A stretch of DNA of 64,000 nt, from NCBI RefSeq assembly GCF_050624435.1, contig NC_134531.1:251486812-251550811 (forward strand), in the 5' to 3' direction. The position numbers and the translations under genes were made by a program. How positions within the stretch are numbered: position 1 is the stretch's first letter; the number at the start of each line of letters is the position of its first letter. This document shows positions 53,735-64,000 of this stretch, piece after piece. The notes under the pieces were generated by a model. The model ran no database searches. It saw nothing but the letters and a program-made list of their open reading frames with translations, and had not been told where the DNA came from. The stretch is from Tenrec ecaudatus. Its lineage: Eukaryota; Chordata; Mammalia; Afrosoricida; Tenrecidae.

Positions 53735-54375
53735 TCCCCCAGATCCTGGATGCTTCCTCCCCCCAACTACCATGATCCGAATTCCACCTTGCAGGGCTGG
53801 ATAGGGCAGAGGCTGTACACTGGTACACATGAGGGCTGGAGGTACAGGGAGTCCAGGGTGGATGATACCTTCAGGACCAAGGGTGTGAGGGGCGATGCTG
53901 GGAGAGTGGAGGGTGAGTGGGTTGGAAAGGGGGAACTGATTACAAGGATCCACATGTGACCTCTTCCCTGGGAGAGGGATGGCAGAGAAGGGGGGGAAGG
54001 GAGACTCCGGATAGAGCAAGACATGACAAAATAACGATGTATAAATTACCAAGGACACATGAGGGAGGGGGGAGCAGGGAGGGAGGGGAAAAAAAGAGGA
54101 AGGACCTGATGCAAAGGGCTTAAGTGGAGAGAAAATGCTTTGAGAATGATTGGGGCGGGGAATGTATGGATGTGCTTTATACAATTGATGTATGTATATG
54201 TATGGATTGTGATAAGAGTCCCTAATAAAATGTAAAAAAAAGAAAAGGGAAAAGAAAGAAAGAAAAGAAAATGATTAGGGCAAAGAATGTACAGATGTGC
54301 TTTATACAATTGATGTATGTATATGTATGGACTGTGATAAGAGTTGTATGAACCCCTAATAAAACATTTTAAAAA
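53735..54375 (+). mobile_element. L1 3' tail, dimeric-tail subfamily, with target duplication
   Basis: TCCCCCAGATCCTGGATGCTTCC to AATAAAACATTTTAAAAA. AAAACACTGCTGA at 53722-53734 and 54376-54388 is the target duplication. First unit ends ATAAGAGTCCCTAATAAAATG; linker of GAAAG repeats; second unit begins ATGATTAGGGCAAAG. It is nearly identical over its 5' half to 59083-59560, so these are recent sister copies. Confidence 0.93.
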
Positions 54376-54629
54376 AAAACACTGCTGAATTGACTTAATA
54401 GGTCTCAAAAACACTTTCATCCAGTCAATTCAGACAGAGTGAAACTGTCCCTGTGGGTTTCTAAGACTAACCCTTTTTTCTTTCTTTTTTTTAAATAGAT
54501 GGCATATAATATTTAAAAATACCCATTAAACAATGTATTATTTAAGGTTAAGTATAATATGAGGGGATTTTTTTAAGTGTAGAAAAAAATTGATTAAAAT
54601 ATAATGGCATCTTCCCACTTTCCCCCACT

Positions 54630-54728
54630 TTTAAAAATCATTTTATTAGGGACTCATACACCACCCATTTCGATCCATACATACATCAATTGTGTAAAGC
54701 ACATTTGTACATTCATTGCCCTCATCAA
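54630..54728 (-). mobile_element. L1 3' tail, very short
   Basis: TCATTTTATTAGGGACTCATACACC..ATCCATACATACATCAATTGTGTAAAGCACATTTGTACATTCATTGCCCTCATCA. About 95 bp. Confidence 0.85.
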
Positions 54729-54939
54729 GAAACACTTTCCCTGTATAAACAACATCTTATCCTAGGGCCTAAACCTAGATAGCACAGGTATAGTAGCCAT
54801 TTAGTTAATTTGACACATCATGGTTTAAAACAATGGGAGATTAGTAGATAATAACTTTCCTTAAAAAACAATTATCTGTAGAAAATCCAATGGATTATAA
54901 AACAAACAAATAAAACAAAATTAGTAAAACACACTGTTA

Positions 54940-55030
54940 CCATGAGGTTAGCAGCTCAAACTTACCAGCCCCTCCTAGGGATAAAGATGTGGCTTGGGTG
55001 GAGAGCAAAAGTTTTGAGAATGATGTAGAC
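54940..55030 (+). mobile_element. SINE fragment joined to an L1 tail fragment
   Basis: GAGGTTAGCAGCTCAAACTTACCAGCCCCTCCTAGGG is SINE box-B region; GGCTTGGGTGGAGAGCAAAAGTTTTGAGAATGATG (54992-55025) is L1 tail sequence. Both are short and truncated. Confidence 0.6.
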
Positions 55031-55118
55031 ACATTTCTTCCATAAAACTTTGGCCTCATCTAAATGTCCTTACCTTGTGTCTTCAGTCCTTTGATGGCAT
55101 TTACCACTTAGCAATGTG

Positions 55119-55330
55119 TATGGAGCTCTGGTGACATAGTGGTGATGAGTTGGGTTATTCACCTTACGTCAGCAGTCTGAACCAGCTACTCCATGGGAGC
55201 AATAGGTTTTCTATCCCCATCAAGATTTAGTCTCAGAAACCCTCAGGGACAGTTCTACTCTGTCATTTAGGTTTGTTATGGAACCTAAACCAGGAGTGAC
55301 TCAATGGCCGTGAATTCGGTTTGGGGTTGT
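55119..55330 (+). mobile_element. tRNA-derived SINE, plus orientation
   Basis: GGAGCTCTGGTGACATAGTGGTGATGAGTTGGGTTATTCACCTTACGTCAGCAGTCTGAACCAGC head; CAAGATTTAGTCTCAGAAACCCTCAGGGACAGTTCTACTCTGTCATTTAGG body; GTGACTCAATGGCCGTGAATTCGG end. Confidence 0.88.
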
Positions 55331-55361
55331 TTCATATTTTGTTTTGTTTTGGCAGGCGTAT

Positions 55362-55555
55362 TATGAAGTCTGTGAATGGCACCAAAGGCTTACGCTCGAC
55401 AACCTATCTGAAGATTGGTGGTTCAAACCTACCCAGCAAAGGCAAGGTTTGGAATGTGCTTCCATAAAGATTACAGGCAAGAAAACGTATGGGGCAGTTT
55501 TACTTTGAAACATGGGGTTGCCATGAGTTAGACGCAACAGAAACAAGGTTTTTGG
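55362..55555 (+). mobile_element. tRNA-derived SINE, variant body
   Basis: CTTACGCTCGACAACCTATCTGAAGATTGGTGGTTCAAACCTACCCAGC head with box B GGTTCAAACC; TTCCATAAAGATTACAGGCAAGAAAACGTATGGGGCAGTTTTACTTTG body; GGGGTTGCCATGAGTTAGACGCAACAG end. It differs from the 55119 copy in the body (CTTCCATAAAGATTACAGGC), so it is a different subfamily. Confidence 0.88.
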
Positions 55556-55598
55556 CTTAATATGTGTTGGAGTAGTTCATGTACTTATTTATCTTTTC

Positions 55599-55863
55599 CT
55601 TTTTATTCTATTTCTACTTTTTTAATCATTTTATTGGGGGGTCATACAACTCACGACAATCCATACATACATCCGTTGTGTCAAGCACATTTGTACATTG
55701 GTTGCCATCATCATTCTCAAAACATTTGCTTTCTACTTGAGCCCTTGGTATCCGCTCCTCATTTTCCCTCCCCGCTCCCCCCTCTCTCTCCCCCTGGATA
55801 ATTTATAAATTATTATTATTTTATCATGTATTACACTGTCCAATGTCTCCCTTCACTCACTTT
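55599..55863 (-). mobile_element. L1 3' tail, older subfamily
   Basis: TCATTTTATTGGGGGGTCATACAACTC to GACATTGGACAGTGTAATACATG (minus strand). 14-bp duplication TTATTTATCTTTTC at 55585-55598 and 55864-55877. Confidence 0.92.
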
Positions 55864-55877
55864 TTTATTTATCTTTT

Positions 55878-56282
55878 CAACTAGATGGTAAAACCTTAAG
55901 AAAATGTCTTATTCACATTATCTACATTATATCTTTAGTTGGTTGCTTGTTTTTGTAAGTTCTCTATAAATATTTATTAAATCAAATCATATCATCAAGC
56001 AAAAGGCCCCAAAAACTACAGTACAGAGTAAGTTAAAAAGCAGAAAAACATGACATGGTTTTGCAAGTTTTTCATCTAATTAGCAGTTAATTAAGTTATG
56101 TTTTTAAAGGAAATGTACATGGAAAACCGAAAGTATTAAACACCAAGAAACTGGAACTCAAACACCTGTTTCTAAATAAAATGGGACTCCCTAGAAGTAC
56201 AAATGCTCAACATGCTCAGTTGCTGCCCCAAAACGTGGAAATTTGAGTCTTCCCAGAGGCACCTCAGCAGATAGGCTTCACC
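55878..56282. other. Unassigned DNA
   Basis: No repeat recognised. Confidence 0.45.
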
Positions 56283-56395
56283 ATCTACATTCAAAATCTC
56301 AGCCTCTGGAAGCACTATGGAGCATAGTTCTACTCTGACACACACGGGAATGCATGAGTCAGGGTCAAGTCAAGTGACAGCTGATTCAGTTGGGC
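56283..56395 (+). mobile_element. SINE body and 3' end, decayed
   Basis: CAAAATCTCAGCCTCTGGAAGCACTATGGAGCATAGTTCTACTCTGACACACACGGGAATGCATGAGTCAGGGTCAAGTCAAGTGACAGC fits the SINE variant seen at 667 and 55362. Confidence 0.7.
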
Positions 56396-57339
56396 TTTGT
56401 TTCTAAATAAATTAGATGATGCCAGTAGATAAATAATCTTTGGCTCCCTGGAAAAATTGTCATAACATTATGATAAACAAAATAAGAATACACAAAAACA
56501 AAACAAAATATAGCAGATCCATGAAATCTCAAGATCTTTTCTTTGTCTTTTTGCCCAAAGTTGACAAAGAACTACAAATGAAGAAACAAAATGTTTTGAC
56601 ATCTAAACGCAAGTCCTGACATATTTCTCAGCAATTGAAGAGCTTCTTAGAGTCAAACTGACTCATGAAAGACCGTGGAACAATTTCAGAGATGATCTGG
56701 AAGATGATTAAAGGACTGGAAACCAAGACCGACATCGAGCAGTTGATAATAAAATTGGAATGATGCAACTTCCAACTACATGAAGAAAAGGCCCAAGAGT
56801 CATTTCATGCAAGCCGTTCAGTACACAGGAGGACATTCTTCAGTGGGGTGGTGACCAGCTGTTTTCAAATTCTGATGAGCACATACAAGATAAAGTGAGT
56901 TAACACTAAATTATGAGAGACTTAACTTTGTTTGGAAGCTTTTCCTATAATCAACAATGTAAGTTATTGAATAAGTCTTCTTTGAAAGAGATAAGAGTTC
57001 CTCCTCCATCTTTGTGAGGGCCTCTCAGCTGTTGCTGGAATCAGAGAAAACACTGATTGGCCTCTCCAGCATCTTCTCATGTTCCTAAATGGTCAAAAAT
57101 GTGATAGATGGTGTTCTCTTAATCAAGACTCCTCTCTCCTTCACAACTTCTCATTGACTCCCGCCATATTGAGCCGTTCTTAAATTGTAAGCCTGTGAAG
57201 AGATTTTGAATGTAACAGCGGAAGCCTCGTGTGGATGAGAAGGTTGTCCGTGAGCAGATGAGATTCTCATGTCGGAACAACCAGTGGAGAAAAGGGTTGA
57301 ATCACTACATAAAGAAAGATGCATTGAGCTATCATTTGT
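56396..57339. other. Unassigned DNA
   Basis: About 0.9 kb without a recognised repeat. The 70-codon frame at 57231-57443 runs into the RTE end and is not a gene. Confidence 0.45.
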
Positions 57340-57543
57340 TGTTGTTAACTTGTGTCATGTCTGCTCTGACTCATAATGACCCGTTGTATAACAGAATGAA
57401 ACACTACCTGGTCTGTTACCATCCTCAAAATCATTATATTTGAACCCATCGTTACAACCACTGTGTCAATCCATTTCATAGATCAAGGCCATTCTTCTTT
57501 TTCTTTTTTAGTGATCCTCTACTTTACCAAGAATGGTGTCCTT
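57340..57543 (-). mobile_element. RTE-type LINE, 3' end
   Basis: TTGTTGTTGTTAACTTGTGTCATGTCTGCTCTGACTCATAATGACC (tail), ACAGAATGAAACACTACCTGG, ACTGTGTCAATCCATTTC, CTACTTTACCAAGAATGGTGTCCTT. Interrupted by a 2.17-kb L1 insertion and resumes at 59724. Confidence 0.9.
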
Positions 57544-58443
57544 CCACACCGAGGCAAATCACTGGGGGAGTGTAGCGGAACAGCAAGGGAATGGAGTGGC
57601 AAGGTCCCCAGGGAATGCTGAAAGTGGACTTTGGGGCCAGGGCATGGTGCCCCAACAGACTGGACTGGAAAACGCTCCTAAGGGCCAGCAAACGATCCCT
57701 GAACTAACTACAAGCTTTTCTCTTGTGAACTGTTTTGTTCTGTTCTTTGTCAGGGGTTTGTTTTTGTTGTTTTGTTGTCTGGTTGTATACTGTTGCTTTG
57801 TTTTCCTCTGTCTTGTTTTCGTGCATTTTAGTGTCTCCACAGGTCTGTCTGAATAGGACAGGCTGGATGAACTATCTGGAGGAAAAACAATGGGACCAAC
57901 AGTTCCGGGGGGACTTGGGGTGGGGGATAGGAGGGGTAAGGAAGTAGTGTTAACAAACCCAGGGACAAGGGGAAAACATGGGACCCCAAATGGTAGAGAG
58001 GGGGGAGTGGCAGGCCTGGTGGGAAATGATCAAGGGTAAGGTTGCTTAGAGAAGAGGTATACTCTAGCCCAGGTGGCGATGAAGCATGGTAGTAGGGCAG
58101 GAGGAAAGTCAAGGGAGATGGAGGAAAGAGCTAGGAGTCAAAGGGCATTTATGGAGGTCTAGACAAAGACATGTGCATGCAAATATATATAGGAGGATGG
58201 GGAAATAGATCTATGTGTCTATATTTATAGGTTAAGTATTAAGGTGGCGGAAGGACCTTGGGCCTCTACTCAAACACTCCCTCAATGCATGAATACCTTC
58301 TTTTATTAAATTGGAACTCTATGATGCTCACTCTCCCGACACAACGGTTGGAGCCAAAGTGGGTGAACAGTAAATGTGGTGAAGAAAGCTGATGGTGCCC
58401 GGCTATCAAAAGAGATAGTGACGGGCTAAAAGATCCTTCAAGC

Positions 58444-58475
<32 letters not shown>

Positions 58476-59708
58476 TAAAAAAAATAAAAAAAGAGATAGT
58501 GACTGGGGTCTTAAAGGCTTGAAGATAAACAAGCGGCCATCTAGCTCAGAAGCAACAAAGTCCACATGGAAGAACACACCAGCCTGTGTGATCGAGTGGT
58601 CTCAAAGGGATCAGTTACCAGGCATCAAAGAACAAAAAATCATATCATTGATTGCACACCTCCATGATAGGATCGCTGAAGACAAATGGGTGCATAAGCA
58701 AATGTGGTGAAGAAAGCTGATGGTGCCCGGCTATCAAAAGAGATAGTGTCTGGGGTCTTAAAGGCTTGAAGGTGAACAAGTGGCCATCTAGCTCAGAAGC
58801 AAAAAAGCCCACATGGAAGAAGAACACCAGCCAGTGCGATCACGAGGTACCAAGGGACCAGGTATAAGGCATCATGCAAAAATATATATATATAAGTGTG
58901 TGTATGTATGTGTATATGTATATACGTATATATATACCATATTAAATGAAGGGGGAAGTGTTGAGTGGAGACCCAAGGCCCCAGTGTTGGCCAATGGAGA
59001 TCCCCTCATAGAGGGGTTTAGGAGAGGAGATGGGTTAATTAGGGTGTGCGGTAGTACCGATGAAGAACACAGCTTTCCCCCAGATCCTGGATGCTTCCTC
59101 CCCCCAACTACCATGATCCGAATTCTACCTTGCAGGGCTGGATAGGGCAGAGGCTGTACACTGGTACATATGAGGGCTGGAGGTACAGGGAATCCAGGGT
59201 GGATGATACCTTCAGGACCAAGGGTGTGAGGGACGATGCTGGGAGAGTGGAGGGTGAGTGGGTTGGAAAGGGGGAACTGATTACAAGGACCCACATGTGA
59301 CCTCTTCCCTGGGAGAGGGACAGCAGAGAAGGGGGGGAAGGGAGACTCCGGATAGGGCAAGATATGACAAAATAACGATGTATAAATTACCAAGGGCACA
59401 TGAGGGAGGGGGGAAAGGGGAGGGAGGGGAAAAAAAGAGGACCTGATGCAAGGGGCTTAAGTGGAGAGCAAATGCTTTGAGAATGATTGGGGCGAGGTAT
59501 GTATGGATGTGCTTTATACAATTGATGTATGTATATGTATGGATTGTGATAAGAGTTGTATGAGTCCCTAATAAAATGTAAAAAAGAAAAAAGGAGGAAA
59601 AAAATGATTAGGGCAAAGACTGTACAGATGTGCTTTATACAATTGATGTATGTATATGTATGAACTGTGATAAGAATTGTATGAGCCCCAATAAATTGTT
59701 TAAAAAAA
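57544..59708 (+). mobile_element. L1 3'UTR insertion, dimeric-tail subfamily, 2,165 bp
   Basis: Perfect 15-bp duplication AAGAATGGTGTCCTT at 57529-57543 and 59709-59723. Contains the T-rich region (57715-57830), CAGGTCTGTCTGAATAGGACAGGCTGG, two ~250-bp modules (from 58320 and 58650), a microsatellite at 58862-58940, the GC-rich block (59225-59275), the polypurine tract (59402-59435) and the two-unit tail. The open frames 58872-59399 and 57559-58112 are artefacts of this repeat. Confidence 0.95.
58423..58488 (+). mobile_element. 66-bp retroposed insert with (CA)n inside L1 3'UTR
   Basis: Flanked by the 15-bp duplication AAAAGAGATAGTGAC (58408-58422 and 58489-58503). The insert reads GGGCTAAAAGATCCTTCAAGC, then about 14 CA units, then AATTAAAAAAAATAAA. 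The A-tail and duplication show L1-type insertion; the source RNA is not recognised. Confidence 0.8.
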
Positions 59709-59723
59709 AAGAATGGTGTCCTT

Positions 59724-60295
59724 TTTTTGCAGGAATTGTCTCTCCGAATAACATGTCCAAAGTACATGAGATGAAATGTCACCATATTCGCTTCCAAGGA
59801 GCATTCCGGCTGTACTTCTTCCACAATTTGTTTGTTCTTCTGGCAGAGTTCTGTTCTCTCAATGTTTTTCATCAACCCAATAATTTAAATTACTCTTCTC
59901 TAGTCTTCTTTATTCACTTTCCAGATTTCACAGATTGATCTTACATACCTTACTCTTCAAAGGGACTTCTTCTCTTCAACATTTTAAAGAGGTTTTACAC
60001 AGTAGATTTGTCCAAATGAAATCCTTGACAGTTCAATCCTTTGATCATGCTGCTGTCTATTGGACCAGTTATGAGTATTTGGACTGTCTTTGCATTGAAT
60101 TATAATCGATACTAATTTCATCAGTAAATGCTTCAGAACCCCCTCACTTCTACTGAGTAAGTCTGCGTCATCTGTATATTAAAGATTGTTAATGAGACTT
60201 CCTCCAACCCAGATGCTGTATTTTTAAAGTAATTTGGCTTCTCAGATTATTTTCTCAGCCTGCATATAGAATAAATCTGGAGAAAAAGCATCTTG
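59724..60295 (-). mobile_element. RTE-type LINE, C-terminal coding region
   Basis: Minus-strand residues VEEVQPECSLEA and FHLMYFGHVIRRDNS (59740-59840) match RTE C-terminus. Further along, the YADD position reads YTDD (near 60165-60176) and SIWVGGSLINNL precedes it. Truncated near 60295. Confidence 0.9.
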
Positions 60296-60379
60296 ACCAT
60301 AAATCTAAAAATATTCTAATTCATAAAATAACTATTTATATTTTATTACTTCTGATCATTTTCTTTTTTCCATTTTCTT

Positions 60380-60490
60380 TTTTTTGTTTTTGTTTCATAC
60401 AACTCTTCTCATAATCCATCCATACATACATAAATACACACATACATACATACATTGTGTCAAGCACATTTGTACATTTGTTGTCATTTT
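60380..60490 (-). mobile_element. L1 3' tail, older subfamily
   Basis: TTTCATACAACTCTTCTCATAATCCATCCATACATACATAAATACACACATACATACATACATTGTGTCAAGCACATTTGTACATTTGTTGTC. The CATA repeat in it is expanded. Confidence 0.85.
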
Positions 60491-60663
60491 TCTAAAATTA
60501 CCTTCTATCACATTTTCTCTAAATGGTTAAATTTTGGATGTTGTCATGTTATCCAGTTCTATAATTTCAAATTATGCTAGAAAGGAAATTTAACCGAGGG
60601 CTTTAAATTTTCATGGAAAAGGGAAACTGAAAAATAATGAAAATTTCCCACAAGTTCTTTGAA

Positions 60664-60790
60664 AGAGGCCTGATGGCATAGTGGGTTCTTCCCGGATCTC
60701 CTCATTGCCAGAGCAGTTGTTACAAAGGAGAAAGATAAAGATTTTCCACTTCCATAAAGAATTGTTTGGGTCTTGCACTACATCCTAGTT
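60664..60790 (+). mobile_element. tRNA-derived SINE, decayed
   Basis: AGGCCTGATGGCATAGTGGGTTCTTCCCGG head and CTTCCATAAAGAATTGTTTGGGTC body; 3' end eroded. Confidence 0.6.
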
Positions 60791-60796
60791 CCAACT

Positions 60797-61640
60797 GAAG
60801 GACAATTAATTTTTACATCATGGCCCTGCTCAATATCCACCTTAAGGTAGAAAGCATAAAAAACAAGAGTGCCACAGCAAAATGAGGCAAAGAATATAGA
60901 TGGTTCCTGGCTATGAGATAAATAGTGTCTGGTGTCTTAAAGGCTTGTTTCCAAACAAGGAGCCATCTAATGCCAAATAGCTCCACATGGAAGAAGCATG
61001 CCATCATTAGTCACCAAAGGACGGAATACCATACAATCCGAAGTCGAAGGAGGGACTAGTATCAGAGCCTAAATTGTGAGACCCGGTGTACAGACGGTTA
61101 TAGTTGATAGTGAGAACTCAAGATTCATTTGTGAAACTACTTAGGAAATCAGTTTCCGACGAACTCCCTCTATCCGCAGTGCAGCATGGGAGGAAAGTGG
61201 TTACTAAACAGGGAGCTTTGGAGAGATTAACATAGAAGGCCAAAGGTGTAAATCTGACTTGAATAGATAAAACTTTGTCAGTAGATTCCACCCTATAATG
61301 CATGCTGGGCCTAAAATTTTATGTATTTTTTGTTTGTATTGTTTTGTTTTTGCTTGTCCATATTGGGGTGTCTCTCAGAGGTGTCATGCCATTGGAGGCC
61401 ACCCTCTTGAAGTTGTGGTATACACTTTTCCATTTTTTTGATATATGAAACCCAGGATAGATGATGCTATAGACACAGCAAGTAGAATGAGGGTGTCAGG
61501 GGTAGGGGGGCTTACAGTAGTGGTAGGTGGGTGAAAAGAAGATGATGTCAAAAAGTCCCTGTAGAAAAAGAATGTCTGGAAATGGATTATGGTAGAAATT
61601 GTACAATTCTGAATGATGTGATTAAACTATGAAATTTATG
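60797..61640 (+). mobile_element. L1 3'UTR, intermediate subfamily
   Basis: GGTTCCTGGCTATGAGATAAATAGTGTCTGGTGTCTTAAAGGCTTGTTTCCAAACAAGGAGCCATCTAATGCC..CACATGGAAGAAGC is a diverged relative of the module in younger 3'UTRs. It ends with the tail shared with 31380-31565 (TCTGGAAATGGATTATGGTAGAAATTGTACAATTC). Confidence 0.75.
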
Positions 61641-61659
61641 TTAATTTTTTTTATTCCAG

Positions 61660-61740
61660 TCTCAGAAACCCCACAGGGCAGAACTATTTTGTCCTATAGG
61701 TGTGCCATGAGTTGATTTCAACTCAATGTTTTTGCATATT
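61660..61740 (+). mobile_element. SINE 3' end
   Basis: CAGTCTCAGAAACCCCACAGGGCAGAACTATTTTGTCCTATAGGTGTGCCATGAGTTGATTTCAACTCAATG. 5' truncated. Confidence 0.85.
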
Positions 61741-62318
61741 AAGTGATTGATTCTGGTGAAATATTTCGTTTAAAAGGTTTGAAGAGCAGATCAATGTAAT
61801 GGACTTTAAAAATAGGTATAAAATCCATAAATCTTTATTTTGTCACAATTCTTCTCAGAAAAACTTGAAACCATGTGACCGGATTTATTAACTAAGTAAA
61901 ACAAAATGTCGTACTTCATAGAACTCATTGTTTTCATGGTACCAACAATCATATTATGAATTAAGATACCTGGATTAATCCTGCTGTCTCACATTACTCA
62001 CTGAGTCAGCATGACAAAGCCCAGATTGAATCCCAGGTTTCTTAATTCTTTGATTGGGACAATTGCTCCCAGAGCCACCCTCTTCTAGCCCATATGCATG
62101 TAAGTTATTTGCCACTTACCACTAAAAAGTCCAGTCATTTAAACCACCAATGAGTGGAGGAGATTATAAAGGAGCTGTCCACAGGAAAGTTTCAAGCACT
62201 TAACTCTTTAATATCCATTATTCATTCTGAATCCAAAACAGATCAAAGCATTTTCTAATTCTCATTGGTCTTCAGAGCATGCTTATTTTGAAATCAATAT
62301 TTAAAATATACCATTAAA
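61741..62318. other. Unassigned DNA
   Basis: No recognised repeat or exon. Confidence 0.45.
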
Positions 62319-62330
62319 AAGTTCATGATA

Positions 62331-62970
62331 TTGTGGATGAAGGGGACTGTGGAGTGGAGATCCAAGGCCCATCTGTAGGTAATTGGACATCTCCTTATGG
62401 AAGGGGCGCGGGGAGGAGACAAACCAGTCAGGGTGCAGTGCAGCAATGATGAAATGTACAACTTTCCTCTCGTTCCTAAATGCTTCCTCCCACAACCCCC
62501 ACTATCATGATCCCAATTCTATCTTACAAATCTGGCTAGAACAGAAGATGTACACTGGTACAGATAGGAACTGGAAACACAGGGGATCCAGGGCAGATGA
62601 TTCCTTCTGGACCAGTGATGAGAGTGGCAATACCAGGAGGTTAGAGGGAGGGTGGGGTAGAAGGGGGGAACTGATTACAAGGATCTATATGTGACCTCCT
62701 CCCTGGGGGATGGACAACAGAAAAGTGGGTGAAGGGAGACTTTGGACAGTGTAAGATATGACAAAATAATAATTTATAATTATCAAGGGTTCATGAGAGA
62801 GGGGGAAGCTGGGAGGGAGGGAGAAAAACAAGGAGCTGATGCCAGGGGCTTAAGTGGAAAGCAAATATTTTGAGAATGATGAGGGCAATGAATGTACATA
62901 TGTGCTTTATACAATAGATGTATGGATGGATTATGATAAAAGTTGTATGAGCCCCTAGTTAAATGATTTC
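62331..62970 (+). mobile_element. L1 3'UTR tail, younger subfamily, with target duplication
   Basis: TTGTGGATGAAGGGGACTGTGGAGTGGAG to GTATGAGCCCCTAGTTAAATGATTTC. AAGTTCATGATA at 62319-62330 and 62971-62982 is the 12-bp duplication. Single-unit tail. Confidence 0.93.
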
Positions 62971-63107
62971 AAGTTCATGATAAATTGCTTTATGGGGAAA
63001 ATATATCGTAAACCAAATGTAAAATATAATTCTTTTTTGCAACATACACACACGCTCTTCTATATAAGGAAGATACAAACAAAAATGTTACAGCTGCTAT
63101 TCAGCCT

Positions 63108-63315
63108 AAAGTAGCCCTGGTGAAATTGGGCTGTGATCCTCCAGGTCACCAGTTTGAAACCACCAGTCACTCACAGGGAGGAAACTGGGGCTTTCCACTC
63201 ACATAAACAGCTACAGTCTCAGAAAGTCACAGGGCAGTTCCCTTCTGTCCTATGGGGTCTCTAAGAGTAGGCATCTCCTCAATGGCAGTGAATTTGGGAG
63301 TTTGGAGTACTCGGT
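63108..63315 (+). mobile_element. tRNA-derived SINE, plus orientation
   Basis: GTAGCCCTGGTGAAATTGGGCTGTGATCC..AGTTTGAAACCACCAGTCACTC head, ACAGCTACAGTCTCAGAAAGTCACAGGGCAGTTCCCTTCTGTCCTATGGGG body, AATGGCAGTGAATTTGGG end. Confidence 0.9.
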
Positions 63316-63904
63316 GTATGTGCATGGCGGGTGAGTATGGTAGAATTTGCTGTAGTCAATTGCTCTCAGGTTCCAAGTAAGATGGATAGGATGTCTGTTG
63401 GAGGACTGTAGAGTTAGATGATCGAGTGATTTGATATAGAATAGTGTGCCAGGTCTTTTGTTTGTTTGCTTGCTTGTTTTCAGGTGAATAAAATTAGCCC
63501 TAAAAATTCTCACTGATAGCTCCCAGGGTCAACAGGCAATATTGTGGGCTGTGGCTCAAGTCTAAAGAACAAGAGGTGGAGAGACAGATGCAAGATCCTG
63601 ACCAGCAAGAAGTGAGCTAGCTTCCCCACAGCATCGTTTTATAAAATACTCCATTCCCCTGAGGTGCATCCTCAGGGCTCCAATCTGAGTAAGAGGTTGT
63701 ACTCCACCCTAACCTTCCCACGACTGCTTCTCTGTTCAGCAAATTCCATTATCGAGGTGTTAGCTTATATTACATCTCATTATGGGGGAAGCCTCAACTC
63801 CCCAACTTATGAGAATCCTGACCCAGCCAGATGCCACAAAACCTAAATATCATAGTAATTATTCTGCCTTAAAGGTTGTAATTACTCATGATATTTTTTA
63901 TCAA
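63316..63904. other. Unassigned DNA
   Basis: No repeat recognised. Short frames at 63250-63513 and 63664-63846 have no visible domain. Confidence 0.45.
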
Positions 63905-64000
63905 CTGAATATTGTGTACTAGAGTCTCATCTGATTCATAGTAACTCTGGAAGACAGCATGTGACTATTCAGCTCAGTCTCCTAGTCTATAATCTTCTTC
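63905..64000 (-). mobile_element. SINE, cut by the window edge
   Basis: GTACTAGAGTCTCATCTGATTCATAGTAACTCTGGAAGACAGCATGTGACTATTCAGCTC..TCTATAATCTTCTTC is the complement of the SINE end and body; it continues beyond the window. Confidence 0.7.

Noticed and set aside
58872-59399. 175-codon open frame on the minus strand, the longest in the window
   Set aside because: It lies entirely in the antisense of an L1 3'UTR, includes a Tyr/Thr/His run from a microsatellite, and sister copies carry similar but shifted frames (53720-54184). It is a repeat artefact.

Overview
The window is gene-poor nuclear DNA from a placental mammal. I see no host protein-coding exon that I can support, no functional RNA gene, no CRISPR array and no operon-like layout. 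Open frames of 60-175 codons are scattered on both strands, but nearly all of them fall inside decayed repeats. The combination of repeats points to Afrotheria, most likely a tenrec-like species (inference from remembered repeat families, not from a search). It includes an RTE-type LINE ending in short TGTTG-type 3' tails, SINEs that share that RTE tail (one tRNA-Gly-headed, one with another tRNA-like head), and a very abundant L1 3'UTR of about 2 kb ending in GTATGAGCCCCTAATAAAATGATT plus A. Older pan-mammalian repeats (MIR, MLT1-type LTRs, L1M 3' ends) lie beneath these.

Layout. 0-7 kb: SINEs, a solo LTR, old L1 pieces, then a minus-strand RTE (4.35-7.0 kb) broken by a SINE, an L1 tail, an unclassified 0.69-kb element and a U1 snRNA retropseudogene with a 16-bp target duplication. 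8.1-10.05 kb: an old L1 3'UTR joined to the ORF2 C-terminus, which identifies the abundant repeat as L1 3'UTR. 10.1-12.8 kb: a plus-strand RTE split by a 1.2-kb L1 3'UTR. 12.8-17.9 kb: LTR copies, RTE 3' ends and a SINE. 17-20 kb: mostly unexplained, relatively GC-rich DNA. 20.3-22.6 kb: an L1 3'UTR with an internal poly(A) end, an RTE 3' end and a decayed mariner transposon. 23-24.3 kb: L1 tails, then a tRNA-Gly SINE split by a solo LTR. 24.3-27.5 kb: mostly unique DNA with a MIR. 27.5-31.9 kb: an L1 reverse-transcriptase remnant, then a nearly whole but heavily damaged RTE. 33-43 kb: many L1 3'UTR copies, including a 1,955-bp one with a clean target duplication. 43-64 kb: a full-length tRNA-Gly SINE, two more L1 3'UTR copies of about 2.1 kb, and many short L1 tails and SINEs.

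The elements do not act together as a pathway. What can be read is insertion order. L1-type machinery (A-tails, 10-17 bp target duplications) has mobilised its own truncated 3'UTRs, U1 RNA and apparently an LTR-initiated transcript into older RTE, SINE and L1 copies. The most unusual features are a dimeric-tail L1 subfamily that moves as a unit, a roughly 250-bp module present once or twice in the L1 3'UTR, a retroposed LTR transcript, and an L1 3'UTR copy polyadenylated at an internal site. I did not find evidence for a new defence, metabolic or regulatory system.
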